This document shows positions 37,442 through 46,187 of a DNA stretch of 64,000 nucleotides, one piece after another (positions within the stretch are counted from its first letter, which is position 1; the number at the start of each line of letters is the position of its first letter). Source of the DNA: Lentibacillus sp. CBA3610 (GTDB taxonomy: Bacteria; Bacillota; Bacilli; Bacillales; Amphibacillaceae). A program made the translations under genes and the position numbers. The DNA is taken from positions 620,001-684,000 of the forward strand of contig NZ_CP035925.1 of the NCBI RefSeq assembly GCF_013373365.1, read 5' to 3'. The notes beneath the pieces are model-generated. The model ran no database searches. It was not told the origin of the DNA and was given only the letters and a program-made list of their open reading frames with translations.

Positions 37442-38643
37442 CGTTTGATTTGGTTGTTATTGGATCTGGTCCTGCCGGTATGAGTGCTGCGATAAACGCA
37501 GCATCGTATGGCGCGGCCGTAGCAATTGTCGATGAGAATCCGGTTGCTGGAGGAAAACTGCTGGGACAGTTGCACGAAGAACCGAACTCCGGATGGTGGA
37601 TCGGCGAAAAAATTTCCCGGGAAATGATGACACAAGCTAAAAAATTTGATGTCCATTTTTTTCAGGAAAAAGTGGTTTGGGGGATTTTTCCGCAATGGAA
37701 AGTGATGCTTCACAGCGGGGAACAATTGCAGGCGGAGAATGTGCTGATTGCAACGGGAGCGGCAGAGAAACCAATTCCTGTACCAGGATGGACAAAACCT
37801 GGCGTCATGGCGATTGGTGCGGCACAGACGTTGACGAATTATTATCGTGTTAAACCCGGCCGTAAAGTTGCAATTGTCGGCGTGGATCCGCTGTCATTAG
37901 CAGTTGCCCACGAACTAAAAATGGCAGGTGTTGAGGTTGCGGGTGTTTTTCTCCCGCCATCAAATGAATTTACTTCTGACAAATCATCGCCATTGCAGAT
38001 CATCGATGATTTATCACGTATGACGCATCTGGCTCCAAATCAGATAATGAAGATTGCTGGAAAAATAGTGAAAAATCCAGTTATGAAAAATGCTGCAGCA
38101 AAATTTTACCCTGGTTTTGGTATAAAAGTGTGGGGCATTCCACTTTTCTTAAGAAAAACTGTTCTTGCAATCGAGGGGGGAGAACAAGTTGAGTGGATAA
38201 AGACAGCTAAAATCGATCAAAACGGTCATTTGAAACAAGAAAGCGTGAAACCACTTGATGTGGACTGTGTCTGCATTTCAGGAGGTCTTTATCCGCTGTC
38301 GGAACTTGCGGCCTCGGCCGGATGCAGGTTCACCTATATTCAAGAATTGGGAGGCCATATTCCGTTGCATAGTCCGGAAATGGAAACGTCTCAGGACGGC
38401 ATTTTTGTTGCAGGCAATATTACCGGCATAGAAGGGGCAGAGGTAGCAATGGCACAGGGAAAGCTTGCAGGGACGGTGATCAGTGACAGACTGGGACTGT
38501 TGAATAATCCCAGGAAGACTATCAGAACGGCACAGGGAGAGGTGGAAGAGGTCAGAGAACAAGCGCTCATTAAATTTCAGCAGCATATTGGGGATGGCAG
38601 GGAGAAATCATCACAAAAATGGCAGGCGCATGTGAGCAAATGA
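37438..38643 (+). CDS. FAD/NAD(P)-binding oxidoreductase, dehydrogenase alpha-type subunit (HcnB-like)
   Basis: The start ATG 37438 overlaps the ferredoxin-like gene by four bases, giving 401 residues. It has two dinucleotide sites: DLVVIGSGPAGMSAAINAAS at the N-terminus and GRKVAIVGVDPLSLAVAHEL in the middle. ATGAAEKPIPVPGWTKPGVM and DGIFVAGNITGIEGAEVAMA are typical of the HcnB/opine-oxidase alpha group. In this group it works with a DAO-like beta subunit and iron-sulfur subunits, all encoded around it. The substrate class is an amino acid or imino acid (inference). Confidence 0.87.
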   Translation: MTFDLVVIGSGPAGMSAAINAASYGAAVAIVDENPVAGGKLLGQLHEEPNSGWWIGEKISREMMTQAKKFDVHFFQEKVVWGIFPQWKVMLHSGEQLQAENVLIATGAAEKPIPVPGWTKPGVMAIGAAQTLTNYYRVKPGRKVAIVGVDPLSLAVAHELKMAGVEVAGVFLPPSNEFTSDKSSPLQIIDDLSRMTHLAPNQIMKIAGKIVKNPVMKNAAAKFYPGFGIKVWGIPLFLRKTVLAIEGGEQVEWIKTAKIDQNGHLKQESVKPLDVDCVCISGGLYPLSELAASAGCRFTYIQELGGHIPLHSPEMETSQDGIFVAGNITGIEGAEVAMAQGKLAGTVISDRLGLLNNPRKTIRTAQGEVEEVREQALIKFQQHIGDGREKSSQKWQAHVSK

Positions 38644-38658
38644 TGAGGGGGTGATTGG

Positions 38659-39816
38659 TTGGAAACAGCGGATGCTGTTGTGATTGGCGGAGGTGTGATT
38701 GGAACCTCAATTGCTTACCGTCTATCAGAATATCGAAAAGTGTTCCTGATTGAACAAGGGGAGATTGGTGCGCAAACATCCGGATCATGTGATAAAGCGA
38801 TTTTTCTGCAATCCAAGAAACCGGGGTTTCCAATTAAACTGGCAAAGGCAAGCAGAGAAATCTATGAAAATCTTGAAGGCGAATTGGATACATCGGTTGA
38901 ATTTAAAAAAAACGGCGGCATGATTGTCATCGAGTCAGAAGCGTATATGGATTCCATGAAAAAATTTGTGAAGGAGCGGGAGAAAGCGGGGATTGATGTA
39001 AAATTATTGGATCATAAAGAAGTTCGAGCGTGGCAGCCGGGTTTGTCCTCTGACATTGCAGGCGCCTCCTGGTGTGCAGAGGATGCAGAAGTGAATCCGC
39101 TATTATTGACTCAGGCATTTGCTCAGGCAGCCAGACGGCGTGGAGCGGACATACGGACACATACAGAAGTGACGGATATTCTGTGTGAACGCGGGAAAGT
39201 GGTTGGCGTACAGACAACACACGGCAGAATCGCAACAGAGACCGTTATAAATGCAGCAGGGCCATTCGCTTTCAGAATAGCTGAAATGGCTGGGGTGGGT
39301 CTCACAATTATGCCGCGGCGCGGGGCTGTTCTCATTACTGAAAAATTAGATCCGCTGATTCATGGCAACATATTATGTTCGCAATATATAGCAGCCAAGC
39401 ATGCCGCCGGTGATACAGGCAATGTTCCGCCTTATGGCATCGGGCTTTCGTTAGGTCAGACGGACAGCGGGAACCTGTTGATTGGCGGGAGCAGGGAATT
39501 TAAAGGGTTTGATAAATCAGTTGGACCTGACGTGCTTTCAGGGATTGCCAAGCATGCGGTGCGAATTGCACCAGTATTAAAAGATGTCAACATTATTCGT
39601 TCGATGGCAGGTTTCAGGCCCTTTACCGGTGATGGTCTGCCGGTAGTTGATAAGGCAAAAGAGGTAGAAGGATTTATTATAGCGGCTGGTCACGAAGGAG
39701 ATGGCATCGCCCTAGCCCCGATTACTGGTCAATTAGTTGCGAGTTTAGTAGAGAATAAGGATGACTATAACGATTTATTAAAGCCTTTGCGTCTGGATCG
39801 TCCGCAAGCAGTGTAG
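38659..39816 (+). CDS. FAD-dependent amino/imino acid dehydrogenase beta subunit (DAO family, HcnC-like)
   Basis: The 385-residue product starts at TTG behind GAGGGGGTGA. The FAD site is ADAVVIGGGVIGTSIAYRLS; INAAGPFAFRIAEMAGV and SMAGFRPFTGDGLPVVDKA with AAGHEGDGIALAPITGQLVA complete the DAO fold. It resembles the catalytic subunit of proline, hydroxyproline, glycine or sarcosine dehydrogenases. With the three preceding genes it forms a membrane-associated or soluble multisubunit dehydrogenase. The carrier gene follows at once and probably imports the substrate. Confidence 0.87.
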   Translation: METADAVVIGGGVIGTSIAYRLSEYRKVFLIEQGEIGAQTSGSCDKAIFLQSKKPGFPIKLAKASREIYENLEGELDTSVEFKKNGGMIVIESEAYMDSMKKFVKEREKAGIDVKLLDHKEVRAWQPGLSSDIAGASWCAEDAEVNPLLLTQAFAQAARRRGADIRTHTEVTDILCERGKVVGVQTTHGRIATETVINAAGPFAFRIAEMAGVGLTIMPRRGAVLITEKLDPLIHGNILCSQYIAAKHAAGDTGNVPPYGIGLSLGQTDSGNLLIGGSREFKGFDKSVGPDVLSGIAKHAVRIAPVLKDVNIIRSMAGFRPFTGDGLPVVDKAKEVEGFIIAAGHEGDGIALAPITGQLVASLVENKDDYNDLLKPLRLDRPQAV

Positions 39817-39853
39817 TTTATTCATATTCAGAAAACACAAGGAGTTGGTAGGC

Positions 39854-41206
39854 TTGATTGAAATTGTCGTACCACTTGTGCTTTTGTTCGCCATTGCTTT
39901 AGTGAAAAAGATTCCATGGATAGGGGGTGAAATACGGGTTGCACTGCTTGTCGCTGCGGTTTCTTCAGCAGTCATATCGGGGCTGAATCCGGGTGAAACA
40001 TTACTTGCATTTATCGATGGTATTGACCGTTTATCCTGGGTTATTATGCTGTCTATTTTCGGAAGTCTTTATGCGGAAGCGCAGGTGAAATTGGGCGCCA
40101 TGGACACAACATTGAACACGCTCCGTGCATCGTTTGGCAATTCACCGAGAGGCTTGATTATTGCTATATTTATAACGTTGATTATTGGTGGTTCTTTTCT
40201 CGGTGACGCCATTGCTGCAGCCACAGTCATTGGATTCCTCGTCATTCATTCATTGACTGAGTTAAAAATAAAACCGGAACAGATCGGGATGATTATTTTA
40301 CTGGGTGCCTCGATTGGCTCCATTATGCCTCCCATTACACAAGGTGTCTATTTGTCAGCTTCTCTCGTTGGTGTTGAACCCAATCCCGTTATGCAGATGG
40401 CATTTATAACCGTTACAATCGGTGCCATTTTTGCCATTCTGGAATCATTTCGCTTTGTGCGTGGCAACAAAATGCCTTCCGAATTAATTCCGCAACAATC
40501 CGTATTACAGATTTTAAAAGAAAGATGGAACACGCTTATTCCGCTTTTTGTTTTAATTGTCATCGTGATGGCCAATACACTGTTTGATTATAACATCTTT
40601 ACGGAATTTGCTTTTTTTGCTGTCATTACAGAACCGCTGATGGACATTCCTATTTTGCAAGGCATTACGTTTCAAGTTGTAAGTGCCATTATTATAGCTA
40701 TTTTCGTAAGCTTTTTGTTTCCTTCAGTTCGGCAGGAAACAAAAGGTGTTCTGAAAAATGGACTGGAGAAAGTGAATAAAACGGTACAAATACAGATAGC
40801 TGCGGGGATTATGGTCGGTGTGTTTTACGCATCGGGTCTGGTTGATAAAGTTGCCCTTATGACTGAGAGCCTGGCATCATCCATGGTTAAAGCGGGCGGT
40901 GCTTTTGCGATGGTTGTTATCGGTATGCTGACAGGATCACAAACCACGGCACAATCGGTCATTATGACGTTTCTCGGTCCCATGCTGGAAAACTTGAATA
41001 CCGACCCTACACTTATCGCTCTGGGTGCATCTCATATCGCCGCAGCCGGACAGAACATGCCGCCGGTCGGACTGACAGCATTTGTTGTCTGCGGACTGAT
41101 TGGCGGGATTTTGAATCAAAAGGTGGACCCGCTTAAAGTCATGTTTCTGGCATTACCCAATTCATTGTACTTTTTGGCCATCGGATTGCTGGTGTGGTTT
41201 ATTTAA
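39854..41206 (+). CDS. DctM-like (TRAP large permease/ion transporter superfamily) carrier
   Basis: The start is taken at TTG 39854, with ACAAGGAG ten bases ahead; a TTG at 39845 is too close to it. The 450-residue protein is almost entirely hydrophobic, about 11-12 segments. The blocks GGSFLGDAIAAATVIGF with ILLGASIGSIMPPITQGVYL and the repeat-like GMLTGSQTTAQSVIMTF with AAGQNMPPVGLTAFVV look like two inverted halves, as in DctM/citrate-type carriers. No small TRAP membrane subunit or binding protein is encoded nearby, so it may act as a secondary carrier. The substrate is likely that of the upstream dehydrogenase. Confidence 0.7.
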   Translation: MIEIVVPLVLLFAIALVKKIPWIGGEIRVALLVAAVSSAVISGLNPGETLLAFIDGIDRLSWVIMLSIFGSLYAEAQVKLGAMDTTLNTLRASFGNSPRGLIIAIFITLIIGGSFLGDAIAAATVIGFLVIHSLTELKIKPEQIGMIILLGASIGSIMPPITQGVYLSASLVGVEPNPVMQMAFITVTIGAIFAILESFRFVRGNKMPSELIPQQSVLQILKERWNTLIPLFVLIVIVMANTLFDYNIFTEFAFFAVITEPLMDIPILQGITFQVVSAIIIAIFVSFLFPSVRQETKGVLKNGLEKVNKTVQIQIAAGIMVGVFYASGLVDKVALMTESLASSMVKAGGAFAMVVIGMLTGSQTTAQSVIMTFLGPMLENLNTDPTLIALGASHIAAAGQNMPPVGLTAFVVCGLIGGILNQKVDPLKVMFLALPNSLYFLAIGLLVWFI

Positions 41207-41366
41207 AACTGTTGCGAAGGTTACTTTATTTTAAGATTTGAAATTATTCTGATATCTATTGAAAGTATGGACTAAATTTTCGTACAATTAACACATAGAA
41301 ATTTAATGAGAAAGAAAAATCCTGAAACGATGGCGAAAATCAAAGCAGGAAAGGAGTCTTATCATT

Positions 41367-42959
41367 ATGTTGACGACACTGACCCCATTAGACTGGAAGC
41401 GCAGGGCGGTAAAATACTATCCGCAAAAAACAGCTGTCATTGATGAAGAGAAGCAGTTTACGTACAAGGAATTTGGTGACCGAACTGACAGACTTTCAAT
41501 TGCGCTGCATGAGGCAGGAATCAGCAAAGGTGATCATGTTGCGGTAATGCTGCCCAATACGCATTATATGCTGGAATGTTTTTATGGTATTTGTCAGCTT
41601 GGTGCTGCAATGGTGCCTCTGAATTATCGTCTGAAGGCTGAGGATCTGGAATACATTATTCATCACAGTGATGCCAAAATGCTGATTGTGGATGCGGAAT
41701 TCAGCGGTCCGATTGAGGAGATTGCGGACAATCTTTCTCTTGAGCAAATTGTCGCTGTTTCCGTCCCTGCTCACGACACAACGTTAAACGCTGTGGATTA
41801 TGAGGGATTTATCGAGCACATCCCGGATGATGCAGTTTTACCTGAAGTCGAAATTGATGAAAACCAGCTCATGACATTGAATTACACAAGCGGTACAACA
41901 TCAAATCCTAAAGGCGTAATGTTAACGCATCGAAGCAATTATCTTAACGCGGCCAATTTCATGTATCACCTCGGTCTCAGCCATGATGACGTCTACCTTC
42001 ATACCCTGCCAATGTTTCACGCTAACGGCTGGGGAGGCGTTTGGGCCATAACAGCAGCTGGCGGCACCCATGTATGTTTGCGGAAGGTTGATCCGCCACA
42101 TATCCTCGACTTATTTGAAGAACGGCAAATTTCACTTTTGTGTGGTGCACCGACAGTTATTAATATGCTGGTCAATGAGCCAAAAGCAAACGAAACGAAT
42201 ATCAACTCAAAGCCGCGTATGGCTACAGCTGGAGCCCCGCCGGCAGCAGCACTTATTCATAAAGCTCAGGAAATACTTGGATTAAATATGATTCATGTTT
42301 ATGGCCTGACCGAAACGTCGCCATTCATTCTTTACTGTGAGTGGAAAAAAGCGTTTGATTCCAAATCAGATGATGATCAAGCAACGATTAAAGCGAGACA
42401 AGGAATTGAACTGGCTTTTAACGGAGAAACAAAAGTCGTTCATCCGGACGGGGAAGAAGTCTCCTGGGATGGGGAAGTACTGGGAGAAATTATAACCCGT
42501 GGAAATGTTGTTATGGAAGGCTATTACAAGGATTCGGAAAAAACGGCTGCTGCCATTAAAGACGGATGGTTTTATACCGGTGATTTGGCGGTTACGCATC
42601 CGGATGGATACGTTGAGATACGTGATCGTGCCAAGGATTTGATTATCTCCGGTGGTGAAAACATATCATCTACAGAAGTAGAAGGTGCTCTATATAAACA
42701 TCCTGGTGTGATGGAGGCTGCGGTTATTTCCATTCCTCATGAAAAATGGGGCGAGGTACCTAAAGCAATTATTGTGTTAAACCCTGACATAAGTGTAACT
42801 GAAGAAGAGATCATTGCACATTGCAGGTCCAAATTAGCTCATTTTAAAGCACCTAAAGCGGTTGAGTTTGTGGATTCACTGCCAAAAACAGCAACAGGCA
42901 AACTACAAAAGTTTCGTTTAAGGGAAATGCACTGGGAGGGATCAAAAAAAGTGAATTAG
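41367..42959 (+). CDS. Acyl-CoA synthetase (AMP-forming)
   Basis: The 530-residue enzyme has the full adenylate-forming set: LNYTSGTTSNPKGVMLTHR (P-loop), HVYGLTETSPF, DGWFYTGDLAV, YVEIRDRAKDLIISGGENIS and the C-terminal lysine in PKTATGKLQKFRLRE. It is about the length of medium- to long-chain acyl-CoA ligases of the FadD3/LcfB-like type in Bacilli. ATG follows AAAGGAGTC. It is 160 bases from the carrier gene, so it may be a separate transcript. Substrate length cannot be judged. Confidence 0.9.
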   Translation: MLTTLTPLDWKRRAVKYYPQKTAVIDEEKQFTYKEFGDRTDRLSIALHEAGISKGDHVAVMLPNTHYMLECFYGICQLGAAMVPLNYRLKAEDLEYIIHHSDAKMLIVDAEFSGPIEEIADNLSLEQIVAVSVPAHDTTLNAVDYEGFIEHIPDDAVLPEVEIDENQLMTLNYTSGTTSNPKGVMLTHRSNYLNAANFMYHLGLSHDDVYLHTLPMFHANGWGGVWAITAAGGTHVCLRKVDPPHILDLFEERQISLLCGAPTVINMLVNEPKANETNINSKPRMATAGAPPAAALIHKAQEILGLNMIHVYGLTETSPFILYCEWKKAFDSKSDDDQATIKARQGIELAFNGETKVVHPDGEEVSWDGEVLGEIITRGNVVMEGYYKDSEKTAAAIKDGWFYTGDLAVTHPDGYVEIRDRAKDLIISGGENISSTEVEGALYKHPGVMEAAVISIPHEKWGEVPKAIIVLNPDISVTEEEIIAHCRSKLAHFKAPKAVEFVDSLPKTATGKLQKFRLREMHWEGSKKVN

Positions 42960-43086
42960 TTCGAGGATACCGGCAGGGCGGGGTTTCCGTTCTCCGGTTC
43001 TTCTTGCCATACAACGGTACTCTACCATTAATTAAATTGTCACAATCCCGGGAAGCACCGAAACCTGGAGGATATACAACTAAAAA

Positions 43087-43114
43087 GGTGCAACGGAAAG
43101 ATCTGAGTTGCACC
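43087..43114 (-). terminator. Terminator of sdhB on the minus strand
   Basis: GGTGCAAC (43087-43094) and GTTGCACC (43107-43114) form an 8-bp stem that on the minus strand is followed by TTTTTAG. A second hairpin, AAGCAGCC/GGCTGCTT at 43122-43145, overlaps the sdhB stop codon. The preceding 42960-43080 region holds nothing recognisable. Confidence 0.8.
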
Positions 43115-43143
43115 AAACCATAAGCAGCCCTCGTTCAGGCTGC

Positions 43144-43914
43144 TTAATATTTGTCACTTCCAAAAAAGCTTTTAAATGATTGTAGCGTTGCTTCCCGGTT
43201 GACGGCTCCAATTGAAGTGGTAATCGGAATACCTTTTGGGCAAACTTGAACACAGTTTTGGGAGTTACCACAGCCTTGCAGACCGCCATCCTCCATAAAT
43301 CCGTCAATTCGTTCATCTCTATTAAATTCACCGGTCGGATGGACATTTTTTAAACGGACTTGCGGAAAAACAAATGGACCTAGAAATTCACTTTTATCGT
43401 TAACATTGGGACAAGCTTCCAGACAGATGCCGCATGTGAAACATTTCGAAAGTTCATAGGCCATCAAACGTTTTTTCTCATTCATTCGGGGGCCCGGACC
43501 GATGTCATATGTCCCGTCAATTGGTATCCATGCTTTAACTTGTTTCAAGGAATCAAACATGCTCTCCCGGTCAATAATGAGATCACGCACAACGGGAAAC
43601 GTACGCATTGGCTGAATCCGGATGGGCTGTTCAAGGTCATCGATAAGCGTGGAACAGGCCTGACGGGGAACATCATTGATCACCATCGAACATATGCCGC
43701 ACACCTCTTCCAGACAGCTCATTTCCCATTGGACGGGCGAGGTATTTTCACCATTCTTATTCACCGGATTTTCCTGGATGGACATGAGTGCTGAAATGAC
43801 ATTCATATTAGAGCTGTAGGGTATCGAAAATTCTTCTTTATAGGCCTCCGAGTCAGGATCATTTTGCCTTTCAATAATTAAATGAATCGTTTTTTCATCA
43901 GTAGCTGCAGGCAT
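43144..43914 (-). CDS. sdhB: Succinate dehydrogenase iron-sulfur subunit, encoded alone
   Basis: The 256-residue protein is a full-length SdhB. It has the [2Fe-2S] site SCLEEVCGICSMVIND with RQACST, the 4Fe and 3Fe sites CFTCGICLEACPNVND and CGNSQNCVQVCPKGIP, and the Bacillus-type KAWIPIDGTYDIGPGPRMNE. It would carry electrons from SdhA to quinone. In Bacilli sdhB closes an sdhCAB operon, but here no sdhC or sdhA lies on either side. It may be a second copy or a relocated gene. ATG follows AAAGGAG. Confidence 0.9.
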   Translation of the reverse strand: MPAATDEKTIHLIIERQNDPDSEAYKEEFSIPYSSNMNVISALMSIQENPVNKNGENTSPVQWEMSCLEEVCGICSMVINDVPRQACSTLIDDLEQPIRIQPMRTFPVVRDLIIDRESMFDSLKQVKAWIPIDGTYDIGPGPRMNEKKRLMAYELSKCFTCGICLEACPNVNDKSEFLGPFVFPQVRLKNVHPTGEFNRDERIDGFMEDGGLQGCGNSQNCVQVCPKGIPITTSIGAVNREATLQSFKSFFGSDKY

Positions 43915-44071
43915 TTTATTTCTCCTTTCTGAATAGAAATGGCCGTTTTCGATTGTAAGTACTAGCCGTAGTATTGGAATGTATTTTTAAATTTATACAA
44001 TAAGAGGAGAAGTATGGTAAAATGATTATAATTTGAGTTTACCGATTAGAATACTAAGAAAAGGATGGGAT

Positions 44072-44773
44072 ATGATGAAACGAGCAGGAATTGTCGGTGG
44101 GTTGGGACCTGAATCAACGGTTGATTATTATCAATCATTCATCGGGAAATATCAGGAACAGATGAACAGTAAGCAGACGCTGCCGGAATTGTTTATTAAC
44201 AGTATTAATATGTATAACATTTTTAAATTTATCAGCGAAGACCGGTTTAATGATCTGGTTGACTATGTCGGCGGTGCGGCACAAAAGCTGGAAGAAATCG
44301 GGGCGGATTTTGTGATAGTTTCAGCCAATACGCCGCATATCGTGTTTGACGAAGTACGGGAGAAAGTTCATGTGCCGATGATCAGCATTGTTGAAGCGAC
44401 GTATGATAAGGCAGACGAATTGGGTTTAAAGAATGTTGGTTTGCTGGGCACGAAATTCACGATGGAGCATGATTTTTTTAAGAAACCTTTTTTGGCAGGG
44501 GATAAAAAAATCGTCGTCCCAAGTGAAGAAGACCAGCTATTTATACATCAGCGAATCGTGGATGAATTGGAAAATGGCATTGTGAAAGAGGACACGAAGG
44601 AAGCTTTTCTGAAAATCGTCAATAACCTGATTAAGGAAGAGCAGCTTGACGGATTGATTCTGGGTTGTACGGAATTGCCAATGATTCTGACTGAAACGGA
44701 TGTTGACATTGCGCTCTTGAATACGACTGAAATCCATGTTGATAAAATGGTGGAAGCGGTATTTTCGGATTAA
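44072..44773 (+). CDS. Aspartate/glutamate racemase family protein
   Basis: The product of about 233 residues begins MMKRAGIVGGLGPESTVDYY behind AAAAGGATGGG. The second half has DGLILGCTELPM with the second catalytic cysteine. The first site, usually a cysteine in a CNT.H motif, reads VSANTPHIVFDE, so the cysteine is replaced by alanine. The NINM-type INSINMYNI block is also family-like. A protein with one of two acid/base cysteines might act on one enantiomer or in a different reaction. The cellular role is unclear. It is monocistronic. Confidence 0.85.
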   Translation: MMKRAGIVGGLGPESTVDYYQSFIGKYQEQMNSKQTLPELFINSINMYNIFKFISEDRFNDLVDYVGGAAQKLEEIGADFVIVSANTPHIVFDEVREKVHVPMISIVEATYDKADELGLKNVGLLGTKFTMEHDFFKKPFLAGDKKIVVPSEEDQLFIHQRIVDELENGIVKEDTKEAFLKIVNNLIKEEQLDGLILGCTELPMILTETDVDIALLNTTEIHVDKMVEAVFSD

Positions 44774-44897
44774 TATAATGGGAGCAAGCCCAACTTGGTT
44801 TTCAACATGAATGTGCGGTAAGTTTTCCGGCTGAGAATGGCAATAACGAGGCGCGGCCATGCTCCGTTACATCATTTATACTTTCCTTATAAAAATA

Positions 44898-44921
44898 CGA
44901 CAGTGGCTAAATCCACTGTCG
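44898..44921 (-). terminator. Terminator of the C45-family gene
   Basis: CGACAGTGG (44898-44906) and CCACTGTCG (44913-44921) form a perfect 9-bp stem. On the minus strand it is followed by TATTTTTAT. Confidence 0.85.
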
Positions 44922-44934
44922 CAAGTACAATTAA

Positions 44935-45984
44935 CTATATTAAAGCCATATTCACAAATGGTGCATCATAGTCAAGTTCACCTTTAATGCGTTTGATGTT
45001 AATGTTTTCCCCTTGGAGCCATTTGTTAAAGTCAAAGATAACCGGCTTACGGTCAGGACCGATAGCGAACCAGGCTTTCATCTGGTTAGGGAAGTAGGCA
45101 GCGGTATGCAGTGTTCCTGCAGCTGCATCATATTTGTACGAGAAAACATCTTTATCCGAAGCATTCATCACCTTAAAAGCCTGATATGGGTCAGTTGCAT
45201 ACCGCTGCTGTTCCTGGATGGTTTCTTCCCGGCGGCGTGATTCTTCCTGACGATAGCGATTTTCCTCATCCAACAGGTAAAAATGATTGGTGCATACATT
45301 GGACTTCCGCGCTGCGACCTCGCGTGGAGAAGCTTCAACCACATAGGATTCACCGCTTTTATCCAGTAACACATAACTGAAAGAATGGCGATGCGGTATT
45401 TCTTTCAAGAGGGCGATCGCTTCCTCAACACTTGCACATACCTCCAGAATCATCCGCCCGATCATGTTACAGATAAAACCATCGCCGGATTGTTTGCGGT
45501 GGGTAAAGTTATATCCCATCACAAGCCCTTTTTCGTTCATACCATCGATCCGGCCGGTTATTTGCATGGACGGACCAATGACAGCGTAACCCCCGTCAGT
45601 TGGCTGATAAAACATATAACGCCCTTCATAGGATTTTGGATGGCTGTCATAATTGCGGATCATGTAATCTGTATCGGTAAAAATGGAACATCCGCTGCGG
45701 CCGTATTCAAGATAATAGCCGCCAAACATCCGAACGGCATCCTCCATATTCATGCCAAGTGCATCCGCAAGACCGCGAATTTCATCCCATATCCGGGGTG
45801 CAATCTTCTTAATGGCTTCTTTTACTTCTTCCTGGTTGATCAGGAAGTGACGATCTTTTTTTGGCCCCCATTGTTTTTGGCGGTTGGGGAGAATGGGGGA
45901 GTTCCTCAGATGCTCGCCTAAGACATAGCCAAAATCGTAATGCGTTCCCCTATATTGAAAAACGTCGCTGTAGACTTGTTTCAT
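44935..45984 (-). CDS. C45-family autoproteolytic acyltransferase/hydrolase
   Basis: The 349-residue protein resembles the acyl-CoA:6-aminopenicillanate acyltransferase family (peptidase C45, Ntn-hydrolase fold). Visible blocks are YRGTHYDFGYVLGEHLR near the N-terminus, the likely self-cleavage and nucleophile site YGRSGCSIFT (Cys98 or so), MIRNYDSHP, GRIDGMNEKGLVMGYNFTHR and SYVVEASPREV. Maturation would expose the cysteine as a new N-terminus. Bacterial members hydrolyse or transfer acyl groups on unknown amides. Starts at ATG behind AAAAGGACTG. Confidence 0.82.
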   Translation of the reverse strand: MKQVYSDVFQYRGTHYDFGYVLGEHLRNSPILPNRQKQWGPKKDRHFLINQEEVKEAIKKIAPRIWDEIRGLADALGMNMEDAVRMFGGYYLEYGRSGCSIFTDTDYMIRNYDSHPKSYEGRYMFYQPTDGGYAVIGPSMQITGRIDGMNEKGLVMGYNFTHRKQSGDGFICNMIGRMILEVCASVEEAIALLKEIPHRHSFSYVLLDKSGESYVVEASPREVAARKSNVCTNHFYLLDEENRYRQEESRRREETIQEQQRYATDPYQAFKVMNASDKDVFSYKYDAAAGTLHTAAYFPNQMKAWFAIGPDRKPVIFDFNKWLQGENINIKRIKGELDYDAPFVNMALI

Positions 45985-46187
45985 AGACGTCAGTCCTTTT
46001 TATTTCGTGCTAATGACAGTTTACGTTATTTGCTGATGAAAACAACCAATATGCTTGAGACAGTGATTGGAAAACGCTCGGGGTGCATAACCATTTTGTC
46101 CTGTTAAATCCAATACCGTATAGAATGACGGCTCAAAGAAAAACTAACGATATATGGTGAATCATCTTAACAGGGAGGTTGAATGAT

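Noticed and set aside
36864-39816. Hydrogen cyanide synthase (HcnABC)
   Set aside because: The subunit architecture is shared with proline, hydroxyproline and opine dehydrogenases. Nothing here singles out cyanide production, so only the family is called.
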